Under the pieces are notes generated by a model. The model saw only the letters and a list, made by a program, of their open reading frames with translations, had not been told where the DNA came from and searched no databases. From a virus, in IMG/VR virus record IMGVR_UViG_3300013113_000097, positions 1 through 52,310 of that record: a stretch of 52,310 bases of DNA; one strand, given 5' to 3'. Numbering within the stretch: position 1 is the stretch's first letter; every line of letters begins with the position of its first letter. The position numbers were made by a program, and so were the translations under genes. This document shows positions 33,102-41,006 of the stretch, one piece after another.

Positions 33102-33411
33102 TAGTACTATGTTCGTTCACAGTTAACCAAACAACTCTTTTATCATCTTGTAAATAGTTTAAATCACTCTCAACAAGTAATTTTTTTCCTTTTAACTCTA
33201 ATACAGCTCGTTTTATTGTTGATAACGACTTGTCAGCAAAGTGGCTATGATTTACTATATTAGTAATACAAGTACTATGTGCTGCAGCAGTAAAAACATA
33301 AATATCTTTAGCTGTACTTGTTAAATTATAACCCTGTAAAGCATCATTAATCTTTCTTTGTGCTAATTCTTTTTTACGCCACATAGATGCAAAGCTTTTA
33401 ATAGATTTCAT
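33094..33411 (-). CDS. Winged-helix DNA-binding protein, 105 aa
   Basis: A 105-residue protein with a basic N-terminal helix and a winged helix-turn-helix from about residue 35. The helices include AAHSTCITNIVNHSHFADKS and STIKRAVLELKGKKLLV, and the wing includes NYLQDDKRVVWLTV. The order (sensor helix, recognition helix with STIKRAV, beta wing) matches MarR-like or replication-initiator-like domains. GGAGAG precedes the start. It may regulate the middle operon or load replication proteins. The short length leaves no room for an effector domain. Confidence 0.65.
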   Translation of the reverse strand: MKSIKSFASMWRKKELAQRKINDALQGYNLTSTAKDIYVFTAAAHSTCITNIVNHSHFADKSLSTIKRAVLELKGKKLLVESDLNYLQDDKRVVWLTVNEHSTNA

Positions 33412-33421
33412 ATAGTCTCTC

Positions 33422-33667
33422 CTAAACTAATTTAACATATTTAACGTTTATTTCCTGATTAGGCTTACTACTAGTAGGATAATCATTTAATAAATAAGAT
33501 GGCACTGTACCAATTTCGTTTAATAAATCTTGTAGACCAAAAGTAACATCTTGATTTACAATGTTTAAAAACATTGGAGATACAAAAGCTGCAATCTGTT
33601 CTTTACTTCTACTTTTAAAATAGTAAGTAAAAAAAGTATGCCTGTTTATGCTGTAGATTTTATCCAT
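33422..33667 (-). CDS. Hypothetical protein, 81 aa
   Basis: Started at ATG 33667, with AAGGAG ten bases upstream, rather than at the longer alternative at 33691. The product has a basic aromatic N-terminus (MDKIYSINRHTFFTYYFKSR), a helical middle with FVSPMFLNIVNQDV and a short strand at the end. It overlaps the preceding gene by eight bases. No motif, signal or membrane segment was recognised. Confidence 0.55.
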   Translation of the reverse strand: MDKIYSINRHTFFTYYFKSRSKEQIAAFVSPMFLNIVNQDVTFGLQDLLNEIGTVPSYLLNDYPTSSKPNQEINVKYVKLV

Positions 33668-33848
33668 TAGCAAACTCCTTAACTTCAACAACTACCTCGA
33701 TTTCTTCAGGAAAACCTACTGTTCTTCCTGCTGCATCAATAACTCTATGTAATTTATAGATTTTAGTTGTATCAGGCATATTGTCTGGATCTGGGACACT
33801 ACTTGGACTTTCAATTAAATCTTTTAATTTTAAAACTTGTAAACTCAT
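33660..33848 (-). CDS. Hypothetical protein, 62 aa
   Basis: A 62-residue protein starting after AGGAGA. It reads as a short helix (LQVLKLKDLIESP), a Pro- and Asp-rich turn (SSVPDPDNMPDTT) and a beta-hairpin (KIYKLHRVIDAAGRTVGFP and EIEVVVEVKEF). It is co-directional and overlapped with its neighbours. It is probably a small regulator or inhibitor made in the middle phase, but no family is recognised. Confidence 0.55.
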   Translation of the reverse strand: MSLQVLKLKDLIESPSSVPDPDNMPDTTKIYKLHRVIDAAGRTVGFPEEIEVVVEVKEFANG

Positions 33849-33856
33849 AGTATCTC

Positions 33857-33973
33857 CTAAATTATGTAACGTTCGTATTGTTCAAACCATAGTGCTATAT
33901 ACACAACACTAACTGTAGTTATGCTTAGTAATAAAAAATTAAGCACAGTAAATAGTAATTTTAAAGCTGACAT
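33857..33973 (-). CDS. Tiny membrane protein, 38 aa
   Basis: A 38-residue frame with AGGAGAC just before ATG 33973. Nearly all of residues 5-30 is hydrophobic (LLFTVLNFLLLSITTVSVVY), forming one transmembrane helix. A short charged end follows (WFEQYERYII). The gene fills the space between two others, and its end overlaps the next ribosome binding site. It is one of several tiny single-span proteins in the early and middle regions. Confidence 0.6.
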   Translation of the reverse strand: MSALKLLFTVLNFLLLSITTVSVVYIALWFEQYERYII

Positions 33974-33981
33974 ATTGTCTC

Positions 33982-34182
33982 CTAATTTAATAAATTTAAT
34001 AATAGTGTGTTACCTTTCTTAGTGAGTATGTCACGTGTGTCGGCATACACCTTAAGACGCTGTTTTAAATCTTCATTACCAGCAAGTACCTCACTCATAA
34101 TATCTATTGACAGTGAACTATCGTGTAGCTCACCGTCAACAAATTTCATTAAATCTTCATCTGAGAATTTTTTAGTCGTCAT
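33982..34182 (-). CDS. Anti-sigma-factor-like small protein, 66 aa
   Basis: A 66-residue protein that overlaps the end of the RecA-like ATPase gene. Residues 6-50 (SDEDLMKFVDGELHDSSLSI, then SEVLAGNEDLKQRLKVYADT) match the general pattern of the N-terminal sigma-binding region of anti-ECF sigma factors: an LMxFVDGEL start, a helix with a short acidic turn, then LxxxxDLxxRLxxY. It lacks the zinc ligands and membrane span of cellular anti-sigma factors. If the resemblance is real, it could sequester a host sigma factor or modulate host polymerase during the switch to phage polymerases. It is short, so convergence is possible. Confidence 0.5.
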   Translation of the reverse strand: MTTKKFSDEDLMKFVDGELHDSSLSIDIMSEVLAGNEDLKQRLKVYADTRDILTKKGNTLLLNLLN

Positions 34183-34891
34183 AATATTCGTGCAACCTAT
34201 CTAATATATGCTGTAGGTTGTTATCAATAAATGTTTCTTGTGTGTCCCACATTCTCATAGGACTTCTAATACGCTCATTAACAGTATCTTTAGTCAACTT
34301 AGTTTGATATACATACTTGTATTCCAATAGCTTTTCTTCATCATTATAAGACAGCATTGGTGATTTGTAATCTTCTAAGTTTTTAAGAGGTACTTTCTTG
34401 CAAGCAATGACAGTACTAAAATAACTTTCTACGCCAGTGTTCATAAGCGAACCTTTGACTTTAACCATAGTCTCATTGACCATTTCAGCCTCATTGAATA
34501 TGTCTGAAGTGTGGGCGATAAAGATAATGTTTTTGTTAGAATTAGCTACATTTTGTGCCATCATGTTTTTCATGAACTGTGCGTATTGACCCCATGCTTT
34601 CATTGTATTTGTAGATGTAAGTACTTTAGTACTTTCATACATATCCATTAAGTATGTAAGACTGTCAATGACAATAGTATGTATCTTGTCATTATCTTGT
34701 ACTGAATCAATAGCATCAGGTACATCAGTAGGGTCAGTAATTGTATATTCTTTAAACTTAGATTTAAAAGGCAACTTTTTGTTGTTTTCACAGTTCAAAT
34801 ACATTACACCCTCTGGGTTTTTTAACATTTGTAAGCTTGCAGACTTACCTGTAGCGGATTTACCACATAACAAAACTAGATTGTTATTCAT
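34172..34891 (-). CDS. RecA-fold ATPase of the replication operon (N4 gp44 position)
   Basis: A 239-residue protein with a Walker A motif at residues 10-17 (GKSATGKS), a Walker B strand ending at D76 (IHTIVIDSLTYLMD) and a later sensor-like strand (NKNIIFIAHTSD). The short RecA core and lack of additional domains resemble the Sak4 and AAA_24 group of phage ATPases that work with SSB in recombination. In N4 the gene after the primase encodes a comparable ATPase. AAGGAG precedes the start, and the stop overlaps the next gene. It may load or remodel SSB or the primase; the partner is not shown by the sequence. Confidence 0.75.
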   Translation of the reverse strand: MNNNLVLLCGKSATGKSASLQMLKNPEGVMYLNCENNKKLPFKSKFKEYTITDPTDVPDAIDSVQDNDKIHTIVIDSLTYLMDMYESTKVLTSTNTMKAWGQYAQFMKNMMAQNVANSNKNIIFIAHTSDIFNEAEMVNETMVKVKGSLMNTGVESYFSTVIACKKVPLKNLEDYKSPMLSYNDEEKLLEYKYVYQTKLTKDTVNERIRSPMRMWDTQETFIDNNLQHILDRLHEYYDD

Positions 34892-37035
34892 TATTTATTC
34901 TCCTTCTGAAGTATTTTTTTATCAATTGATCTCATAATCTTTGAATGAATTTCTTCTTGACTAATAGGGTCAGCAATCTGTTCATTAAAAGTTATAAGTT
35001 TGTTTGCAATAGCATCTCTTGGATAGCCATTGTCCATTAGCATAAAGCCGTATCTAATAATCATAGATGCTCTGTTACCTACTTCGATACGGTCAGAGAA
35101 CCATCGCTCCATATTACTCATGCCTTGAGCATCGAGAATTTTTTGTTCTTGCTCGATAGCTTTTTTAGTTTGAGGTATAAATAAAGTAGCATCTAATAGT
35201 TCTCCATCATTGTAAAAGTAATGACCATCATGTGACATCCACTTGCGTGCAATGTCTTTTGTTGCTGTATCGCAATCAAATGGTAACCAGTTAAAGACAT
35301 TCTCCATAAACTTAGAGTAATCTCTTGGTTTAAGTTTTAGATAATGTGACATAGGAAAGATAATCCTAAATCTATTTTCTTTCTCAGTATGTCGTTTAGT
35401 TGTAGCAAATAGTACTTTGTATTCACTTAGTAACTCTTTAGCAGAGTTCAAACTACACTCACCGTCAATGTCTAGTATTAGTAGATTAAAGCCTGGTATA
35501 GCTTTTTCACTACTACGATAGCCATCTAAGAAATTATGAGCAGTATAGTGATAGCCTGCAGTACTAACAAGTTCATGCAAGCGACTAAATTTAGTTACTG
35601 CACCTTCATAATCTTTAGTTATGTCAGTACTGTAAGCTACTTGTATTTTATCTAGATCGGTTTCTTTCAAAGCTTCGCCAGATAAAAACTCAATATCATC
35701 AATATAACTTTTACGAATAATGATATTATTTTTGTAGCCCCAAGCAATAGCCAGTGACAACATATCTTTCTTTTGTGCCTCTGCTCCTCGATAGAATGGT
35801 AACTCTTCAATCAAATCTACTTGAGTAAGCTCTTTGCCTACATCTGCAATATATCTTGCAAGACGGGCATATGAACCTTCTTTGTTAATGATTTTATGAA
35901 ATTGTTTACCTGAGTCTTCTACAAGTTGTATAGCACTATCTAGATGATATTGTGTAATTGACTTGCTACCCTCAACAAATGCGTAAGCACCTGCTAGTTT
36001 CAATGCTTTGTAATAGCGATGTGATAACTCAGCTTTCTTAATATCTTCATGTACTTTTAACTTAGAAGCTCTACCTTCACAATTAATTTTGTATTGAAGT
36101 AAATGAATTGTGTCTTCTTTAGTTAAAGTTAGTACAGTATTAAACTTGTTTCTATCTGCTAAGTTAGTAATAACTTGGCTAATACGTTGTGTGTCTTTAA
36201 CAATATTAGTAGATGTCAAAGCATCATACAACTCTTCTGCTGTTTGTTTCTTAAAGTCATTTAGAGTATTTGTATAACCAAATAGCATTCTACGAGCATA
36301 GCCTGTCTCAAGCATTTGCTTAAACTCTTCTTCTGTTTTGCTACCATCTAATAACTTAGTTGGTGTACCGAACAGCATAAGATTTGTTGGTGTTTTGCCT
36401 ATAAGTTCTTCACCACGCTTGTTGTCAGATGTATTCTTAGTAAGTTTTTGTTTGACTTTACCTACATCATACAACTCTAAGAAAGTATTAAGCATTTCTA
36501 CATTGCTAGTAAGGTTTGAACCTACCTCATCTAACTCTAGATTCATAGAACCTGCGTTAGACATTAGCAATTTAAGTCTCATCTGTTTGACTGCTGGTGC
36601 AGTACCACTGTCAAAACTAAATGCTAGTGTACCTAGAGCATCATATTCTTTTTGTACTTCAGCCATAGCCTCATCAGAAGATAGATTAGGATTAGTCATT
36701 TGACGTCTAGCTGCAATTTGTAGTAATTCTGCATTACTCTCACCAGGCAATACATCTCTCAAAAATCTTGTTCTGAAGCCATCAATGATGTCTTCTTCCA
36801 TAATATTAGTTGAGAAACCTTTGCCTGTACCTGACGGCATTAGATTTAAAACATATGAGTTAACAGGTATAACCCCCCTATCACGTGTTTCAATATTACA
36901 TCGCATCATAGAAGTTACTTTAGATAAGTAATAAGCTACGAGTAATCTAAAAAAGTGACGATTCTGTGATTGTGTTTTAGCGACAAGTATGTCTACAATC
37001 TCTTCAGAGAATTTAAAGTAAGTAGGTTTTGACAT
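34891..37035 (-). CDS. Primase with N-terminal ATPase domain (N4 gp43-like)
   Basis: A 714-residue protein from ATG 37035, preceded by GAGGAA. An upstream alternative start would extend it into the neighbouring gene. Length and place match N4 gp43, the primase. The N-terminal half has a Walker A (MPSGTGKG, about residues 66-73) and an acidic Walker B (LELDEVGS, about 167-174), like DUF3987-type ATPases. The C-terminal half shows three elements of archaeo-eukaryotic-type primases: LILDIDGE with Asp pair 522/524, then TTKRHTEKENRFRIIFP with His about 549, then FDCDTATKDIARKW. The enzyme would make RNA primers, perhaps coupled to DNA unwinding. Confidence 0.82.
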   Translation of the reverse strand: MSKPTYFKFSEEIVDILVAKTQSQNRHFFRLLVAYYLSKVTSMMRCNIETRDRGVIPVNSYVLNLMPSGTGKGFSTNIMEEDIIDGFRTRFLRDVLPGESNAELLQIAARRQMTNPNLSSDEAMAEVQKEYDALGTLAFSFDSGTAPAVKQMRLKLLMSNAGSMNLELDEVGSNLTSNVEMLNTFLELYDVGKVKQKLTKNTSDNKRGEELIGKTPTNLMLFGTPTKLLDGSKTEEEFKQMLETGYARRMLFGYTNTLNDFKKQTAEELYDALTSTNIVKDTQRISQVITNLADRNKFNTVLTLTKEDTIHLLQYKINCEGRASKLKVHEDIKKAELSHRYYKALKLAGAYAFVEGSKSITQYHLDSAIQLVEDSGKQFHKIINKEGSYARLARYIADVGKELTQVDLIEELPFYRGAEAQKKDMLSLAIAWGYKNNIIIRKSYIDDIEFLSGEALKETDLDKIQVAYSTDITKDYEGAVTKFSRLHELVSTAGYHYTAHNFLDGYRSSEKAIPGFNLLILDIDGECSLNSAKELLSEYKVLFATTKRHTEKENRFRIIFPMSHYLKLKPRDYSKFMENVFNWLPFDCDTATKDIARKWMSHDGHYFYNDGELLDATLFIPQTKKAIEQEQKILDAQGMSNMERWFSDRIEVGNRASMIIRYGFMLMDNGYPRDAIANKLITFNEQIADPISQEEIHSKIMRSIDKKILQKENK

Positions 37036-37036
37036 G

Positions 37037-37312
37037 TTATTCCTCGTAAGCACCTTGTTTGCTAACAATACGGTGATAGACACTTCTACTTTTGTTAAGG
37101 TCTAATTTATTATTGCAAAACTTTGTAAATTCAGAATAAGTTTTAACTCCATACTCTTCTTTAAGAGCATATAGTTTTTGAATTTGATCGATTTGTTTAT
37201 CTGTGAGTGGATAATTATCTCGTTTTTTACGAGTTTTAATTTTAGGTATTAGTATCTCTTTGGATTTTTTGGGTTTACTAAACCAATTTTTTATGTAGTA
37301 CCAGGTGTTCAT
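37037..37312 (-). CDS. Small basic protein between nuclease and primase, 91 aa
   Basis: A 91-residue basic protein that overlaps the nuclease gene upstream by four bases. The N-terminal part is a Lys-rich stretch after an aromatic start (TWYYIKNWFSKPKKSKEIL). The remainder is a helix-turn-helix-like pair (LTDKQIDQIQKLYALKEEYG and TYSEFTKFCNNKLDLNKSRS). The latter resembles a homeodomain-like or resolvase-type DNA-binding motif in outline. It could help load the primase. No family is certain. Confidence 0.55.
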   Translation of the reverse strand: MNTWYYIKNWFSKPKKSKEILIPKIKTRKKRDNYPLTDKQIDQIQKLYALKEEYGVKTYSEFTKFCNNKLDLNKSRSVYHRIVSKQGAYEE

Positions 37313-38289
37313 AAAACTAGTCTCCCTTGTTGTATTAAATTTTTAGCTTGCGTACAGATTTCTGATACTTCACAGTATCTGCAAGCTTTTACTTCGCCTC
37401 GTACAGTAACAACTGTACCTACTCCACCATCATTAGCTAGTCTTAAATTAGCCTCATCTAAACTGTCGTAGTTTTTAGTGGCTCTAGCCATTTTGGCAGG
37501 GTTCTTGTAATATTTATAAACAGTTTCAGATTCCCACAAATCATCTTTGTCACACTCTGGTAACTCTTCTTGTGGTTTATCCAAGTAACTTGTTAATAAA
37601 TCTAATTTCTCAGAAATAAAATGTTCTGTTTGTTCTGTTGACCAAATAGGATATTCTTTTGTTATCACTCTAGTTTGAGGATAACTTGGATCTCTAGCAG
37701 CTTGTGCTGCTGACCAATCAGTAAATATGTATTGGATGTGTACAGCATTGTCTGTAATTCTGTCAGGTGCTAACCATTTGTAGATACTAGCTTGCTGTGT
37801 ATATTTAAGTGCGTTAGAATCAAAGATAAACGACCATACAGACGTACTTTTGTAATCAGATACAGTACCATCTACAACTAAGTCATATTTACCAGAAATA
37901 ATGTAATCTTTTATTTCTTTTTCATGACGTTGTTCTATGTAAATAGGTATTTGACCATCTTCTACCTTATCTGGATTTATAACAATCTTTTCATCTAAGT
38001 TAGATACTTGTAATGCTTGCAATGCCTTACTGATATTGCCTCTATTACTCCAAGCTTTTTCTGCAATAGCATGTATAGCAGAGCCCATTCTAGAACTTAC
38101 TAAGTCCATAATGTCTACAGTCTTATCTAAACCTTTGTTCTGATGAGACAGTATCAATGCTCGTAATGGCTTAAGTAAAGATGTAGCACTAATAACATTG
38201 TCACGTTTGTCGTAATCATAATCGTCATGCATTAGCCATACAGCTAACGGCATAGACACATTGTTTTTGTTGGTATATTTAAATGCCAT
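37309..38289 (-). CDS. PD-(D/E)XK nuclease with C-terminal Cys cluster (N4 gp42-like)
   Basis: A 326-residue protein from ATG 38289, after AAGGAG. The nuclease core shows His 73 in GSAIHAIAE, KYDLVVDGTVSDYKST with Asp about 136, Asp about 145 and Lys about 147, then the QASIYKW helix, the usual RecB-family order. The C-terminus carries CRYCEVSEIC, a C-x2-C-x5-C arrangement (303, 306, 312). This is the same spacing as the C-terminal iron-sulfur ligands of AddB and Cas4-type nucleases, with a further Cys about 58 residues upstream. It probably processes DNA ends during replication or recombination. Its place next to DNA polymerase matches N4. Confidence 0.82.
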   Translation of the reverse strand: MAFKYTNKNNVSMPLAVWLMHDDYDYDKRDNVISATSLLKPLRALILSHQNKGLDKTVDIMDLVSSRMGSAIHAIAEKAWSNRGNISKALQALQVSNLDEKIVINPDKVEDGQIPIYIEQRHEKEIKDYIISGKYDLVVDGTVSDYKSTSVWSFIFDSNALKYTQQASIYKWLAPDRITDNAVHIQYIFTDWSAAQAARDPSYPQTRVITKEYPIWSTEQTEHFISEKLDLLTSYLDKPQEELPECDKDDLWESETVYKYYKNPAKMARATKNYDSLDEANLRLANDGGVGTVVTVRGEVKACRYCEVSEICTQAKNLIQQGRLVL

Positions 38290-40765
38290 CAATAATCTCC
38301 TTTATTTTTTCAATACTTGCGTTGTTGGGTAAAGTAAATTGTTTATCCCAAGACTTACCTATTTCTAGGTTAGCCTCCATCTTCACTTCATTTGAAAAAA
38401 TGCTCGGATGAGCATTCCATTGCATCTCTTTAATCAAAGTATCATTAAGAAACTTCACAGACATTGGATCATCCTTGACTAAAAAGTAGGCTGCATCATG
38501 AATTGTGTTGATTGGATATATATCATACACCATATCAGACTGCTCCAAGATATTATTTGTAGCAATAAGAGCCCTATTTATGAGCATTCCCCAGGACTGT
38601 GTTACAGCGTTGTTTGCGCTTCTAGCCTCTGCTACAGCAGCATATGGTGTTAATGTAGTGTTATGTACAGTTGTAGCTAATAATGGACACTTTATTCGTA
38701 GTCCAAATGCACACTCCATGTAGCCATGTTTACCTGCAAAATCTATGTTTTTCTGGGTAAATATGTCAGAAACAGAGTACAAATCATGATACTGTCGTTC
38801 TATGAGTTGAGCTTCTTTTTTCTCGATACCAATGTTAGTAACAAGAGTATGCCATGTACCACTGTAAGTTAGTGCAAAAGTAGGACCTTTTGATTTTTGC
38901 CTAAGTTCTGGATACTTATCTTCAATAGAATTAATGCTTTCGACAGTGTCTTTAATGTCAGGCATTTGATCTTTGAAATAAGTATAAGCTCTTAGACTGT
39001 GACCATCATAGCCATCTGTATACACTTTAATTTTATTTGGGTCTTTAGTTAGCAAAGCATTGACTCTGTCTTCTAGACTACTAAAGTCTGCACCAGCCCA
39101 TAAGTAGCCTTCTGGTGCTTTAAAGCAAGACTTAATAGCTTTACCATAGATACTATTACTAGGCAGATTCTGTAAATTAGGGTCACTAGAACTTAGTCGT
39201 CCTGATTGTGTACCACCTAGTTTTAGACTGCCATGTAAGTAACCATCTTTTGTGTAAGATTTAAATGCTTTGATAAATGTACTTAATATCTTACTAGTTT
39301 GATTAATGCCTATAAGATGTTGTAGTATCTCTTTATGTGATTCTTCTTTAGCTACATGTACCAGTTTCTTAAGAGTTTTAGATCCAGTTGCTGGTTGTTT
39401 AGTATCTGTAAAGTCAATTGGTTCATACTCTAATTGTGTGTAAAACAATTCTCTAATGTTATTATTAGATTTAGGATTGAACTCTAGATCCATAAAGTCA
39501 CTGTAAGGTCTACACTTACGTTTAAGCTTACTATTAACTTCTGTCATTGTTCTATGTCTAAATGCCCAGTTAAACTTTATTATTTCTGGATATTTAGCAA
39601 TAGCTGATACGTGACTATCATGTTTATCTTGTAATTCTTTTTCAACTTCTAGAACTTTACTATCATCGATAGGTAAGCCTACAAGCATCATCTTGAGTAA
39701 TACTTCAATAGATGGTTGAAAGATAGTTGTGTAAGGCTCAAGTAAATCTTCTGCAATAACAATATCACGATATTTGTCATAGACATACCATGTAGCTAAA
39801 CAGTCTTTTAGATTGTATTCTAGTAAGATATCTACAGGTAATTTACTAGCGTCTTTAACATCTACACCATAATTACCAGCAAACTCTAGAGAATTAGACT
39901 TTAGATCTAATTTAACCTCTGTTCTGCTGTTTTTAGCAATGTAGGTATACAACATGCTGTCTTCAACATTTTTAAACGCATATAAGCCTTTATGCATTTC
40001 AACACGAGAACCTGGCTTGTCTGGAAAAAACTGATGAATAATATGTTTGCAGTCAAACAATGCATTATGAAATATCATTGTTCCTGCATACAGTATAAAA
40101 AACTGTCTCAATAAAGTTTTATCTACATCTTTCATGTAGATTACACCACCATTATGTTTATCCCAGGCAAAAGCAATACTAAGAATTTCACTACCTAGAT
40201 GTAATCCTGTAGTTTCTATATCTATAGTCAGTGCAGGTTTCCCCATAAGTTCTACTATGAAATCTTCAGCATCTTCTGATGTCATTACATATCTAGAACT
40301 GTGAATAATGTTTGGTTTTTTAAAACCTGTAATAGCTGTAAGACCTTCTTTAATAAGTTCTTCATTGCTAGGATTGTAGAATAGTGATTTGTAATTAGGT
40401 ACTACAACAGCTTTAAAGTTCTCATAGCCATCAAATTTAGGTTTAAATGTCTCACCATAGCAATCTGTTATCTTAGGTTTTTTGATAAGCCATTTAAAGT
40501 AGCTAGTATCAGCAACAATAAGATTTTCAACAGTCCCTATTTTATTAATCTTAGATAATAGCATTCTAAGATAGTTCTTACCTAGATCTGCTTTTATCTT
40601 ACTATCTTCGTATAATAGACCATAAACTGCAATATTATCTTGATTTAAACCTCTATTTTCTAAAGGCGTAATATAGTGTTTTCTAAGATCACTTTCTACA
40701 ATAGCATCTTCTTTAATTAAGATGAGCGTAGTAATCTCTCCACTACCAAAATGGATATTTCGCAT
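38279..40765 (-). CDS. Family A DNA polymerase with 3-5 exonuclease (N4 gp39-like)
   Basis: An 828-residue replicative polymerase, near the roughly 870 of N4. The exonuclease motifs are ExoI IDIETTGL with D182/E184, ExoII FHNALFDCK with D238 and ExoIII YNLKDCLATW with D321. The polymerase motifs are A, WAGADFSSLEDR with D560; B, RQKSKGPTFALTYSG with R622, K626 and Y634; and C, NTIHDAAYF with D757. F630 aligns with E. coli Pol I Phe762. Motif B has YSG where most enzymes have YG. The first 170 residues are an N-terminal extension without 5-3 exonuclease motifs. ATG 40765 follows AAGGA. The 3-prime end overlaps the nuclease gene by 11 bases. Confidence 0.95.
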   Translation of the reverse strand: MRNIHFGSGEITTLILIKEDAIVESDLRKHYITPLENRGLNQDNIAVYGLLYEDSKIKADLGKNYLRMLLSKINKIGTVENLIVADTSYFKWLIKKPKITDCYGETFKPKFDGYENFKAVVVPNYKSLFYNPSNEELIKEGLTAITGFKKPNIIHSSRYVMTSEDAEDFIVELMGKPALTIDIETTGLHLGSEILSIAFAWDKHNGGVIYMKDVDKTLLRQFFILYAGTMIFHNALFDCKHIIHQFFPDKPGSRVEMHKGLYAFKNVEDSMLYTYIAKNSRTEVKLDLKSNSLEFAGNYGVDVKDASKLPVDILLEYNLKDCLATWYVYDKYRDIVIAEDLLEPYTTIFQPSIEVLLKMMLVGLPIDDSKVLEVEKELQDKHDSHVSAIAKYPEIIKFNWAFRHRTMTEVNSKLKRKCRPYSDFMDLEFNPKSNNNIRELFYTQLEYEPIDFTDTKQPATGSKTLKKLVHVAKEESHKEILQHLIGINQTSKILSTFIKAFKSYTKDGYLHGSLKLGGTQSGRLSSSDPNLQNLPSNSIYGKAIKSCFKAPEGYLWAGADFSSLEDRVNALLTKDPNKIKVYTDGYDGHSLRAYTYFKDQMPDIKDTVESINSIEDKYPELRQKSKGPTFALTYSGTWHTLVTNIGIEKKEAQLIERQYHDLYSVSDIFTQKNIDFAGKHGYMECAFGLRIKCPLLATTVHNTTLTPYAAVAEARSANNAVTQSWGMLINRALIATNNILEQSDMVYDIYPINTIHDAAYFLVKDDPMSVKFLNDTLIKEMQWNAHPSIFSNEVKMEANLEIGKSWDKQFTLPNNASIEKIKEIIDGI

Positions 40766-40778
40766 AATAAGTCCTTAA

Positions 40779-41006
40779 TTAATGAATAGTATCTTTAATA
40801 GTTTCTGAATCTTCAAAGTCATGAAACATACTTAAAAGTTCAAGAGATTTATGCATATACAACTCTGAGCGTTCTTCATAGTAAGCTACTGCATCTTCAG
40901 TATCTACACTGTCAAAGTCTTCGATATTGTTAACTGCTACGTATTTTTCAAAACATAGCGCCTTAGCAAGAGTTTCTACTAAGTATTCTAAAGGTATTTT
41001 ATCCAT
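40779..41006 (-). CDS. Hypothetical acidic helical protein, 75 aa
   Basis: A 75-residue acidic protein made of helices (PLEYLVETLAKALCFEKYVA, then a Glu-rich helix AVAYYEERSELYMHKSLELL). It lies between the VWA gene, which it overlaps by eight bases, and DNA polymerase. No motif is recognised. Its acidity could fit a DNA mimic or a small polymerase-associated factor, but this is speculation. Confidence 0.55.
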   Translation of the reverse strand: MDKIPLEYLVETLAKALCFEKYVAVNNIEDFDSVDTEDAVAYYEERSELYMHKSLELLSMFHDFEDSETIKDTIH

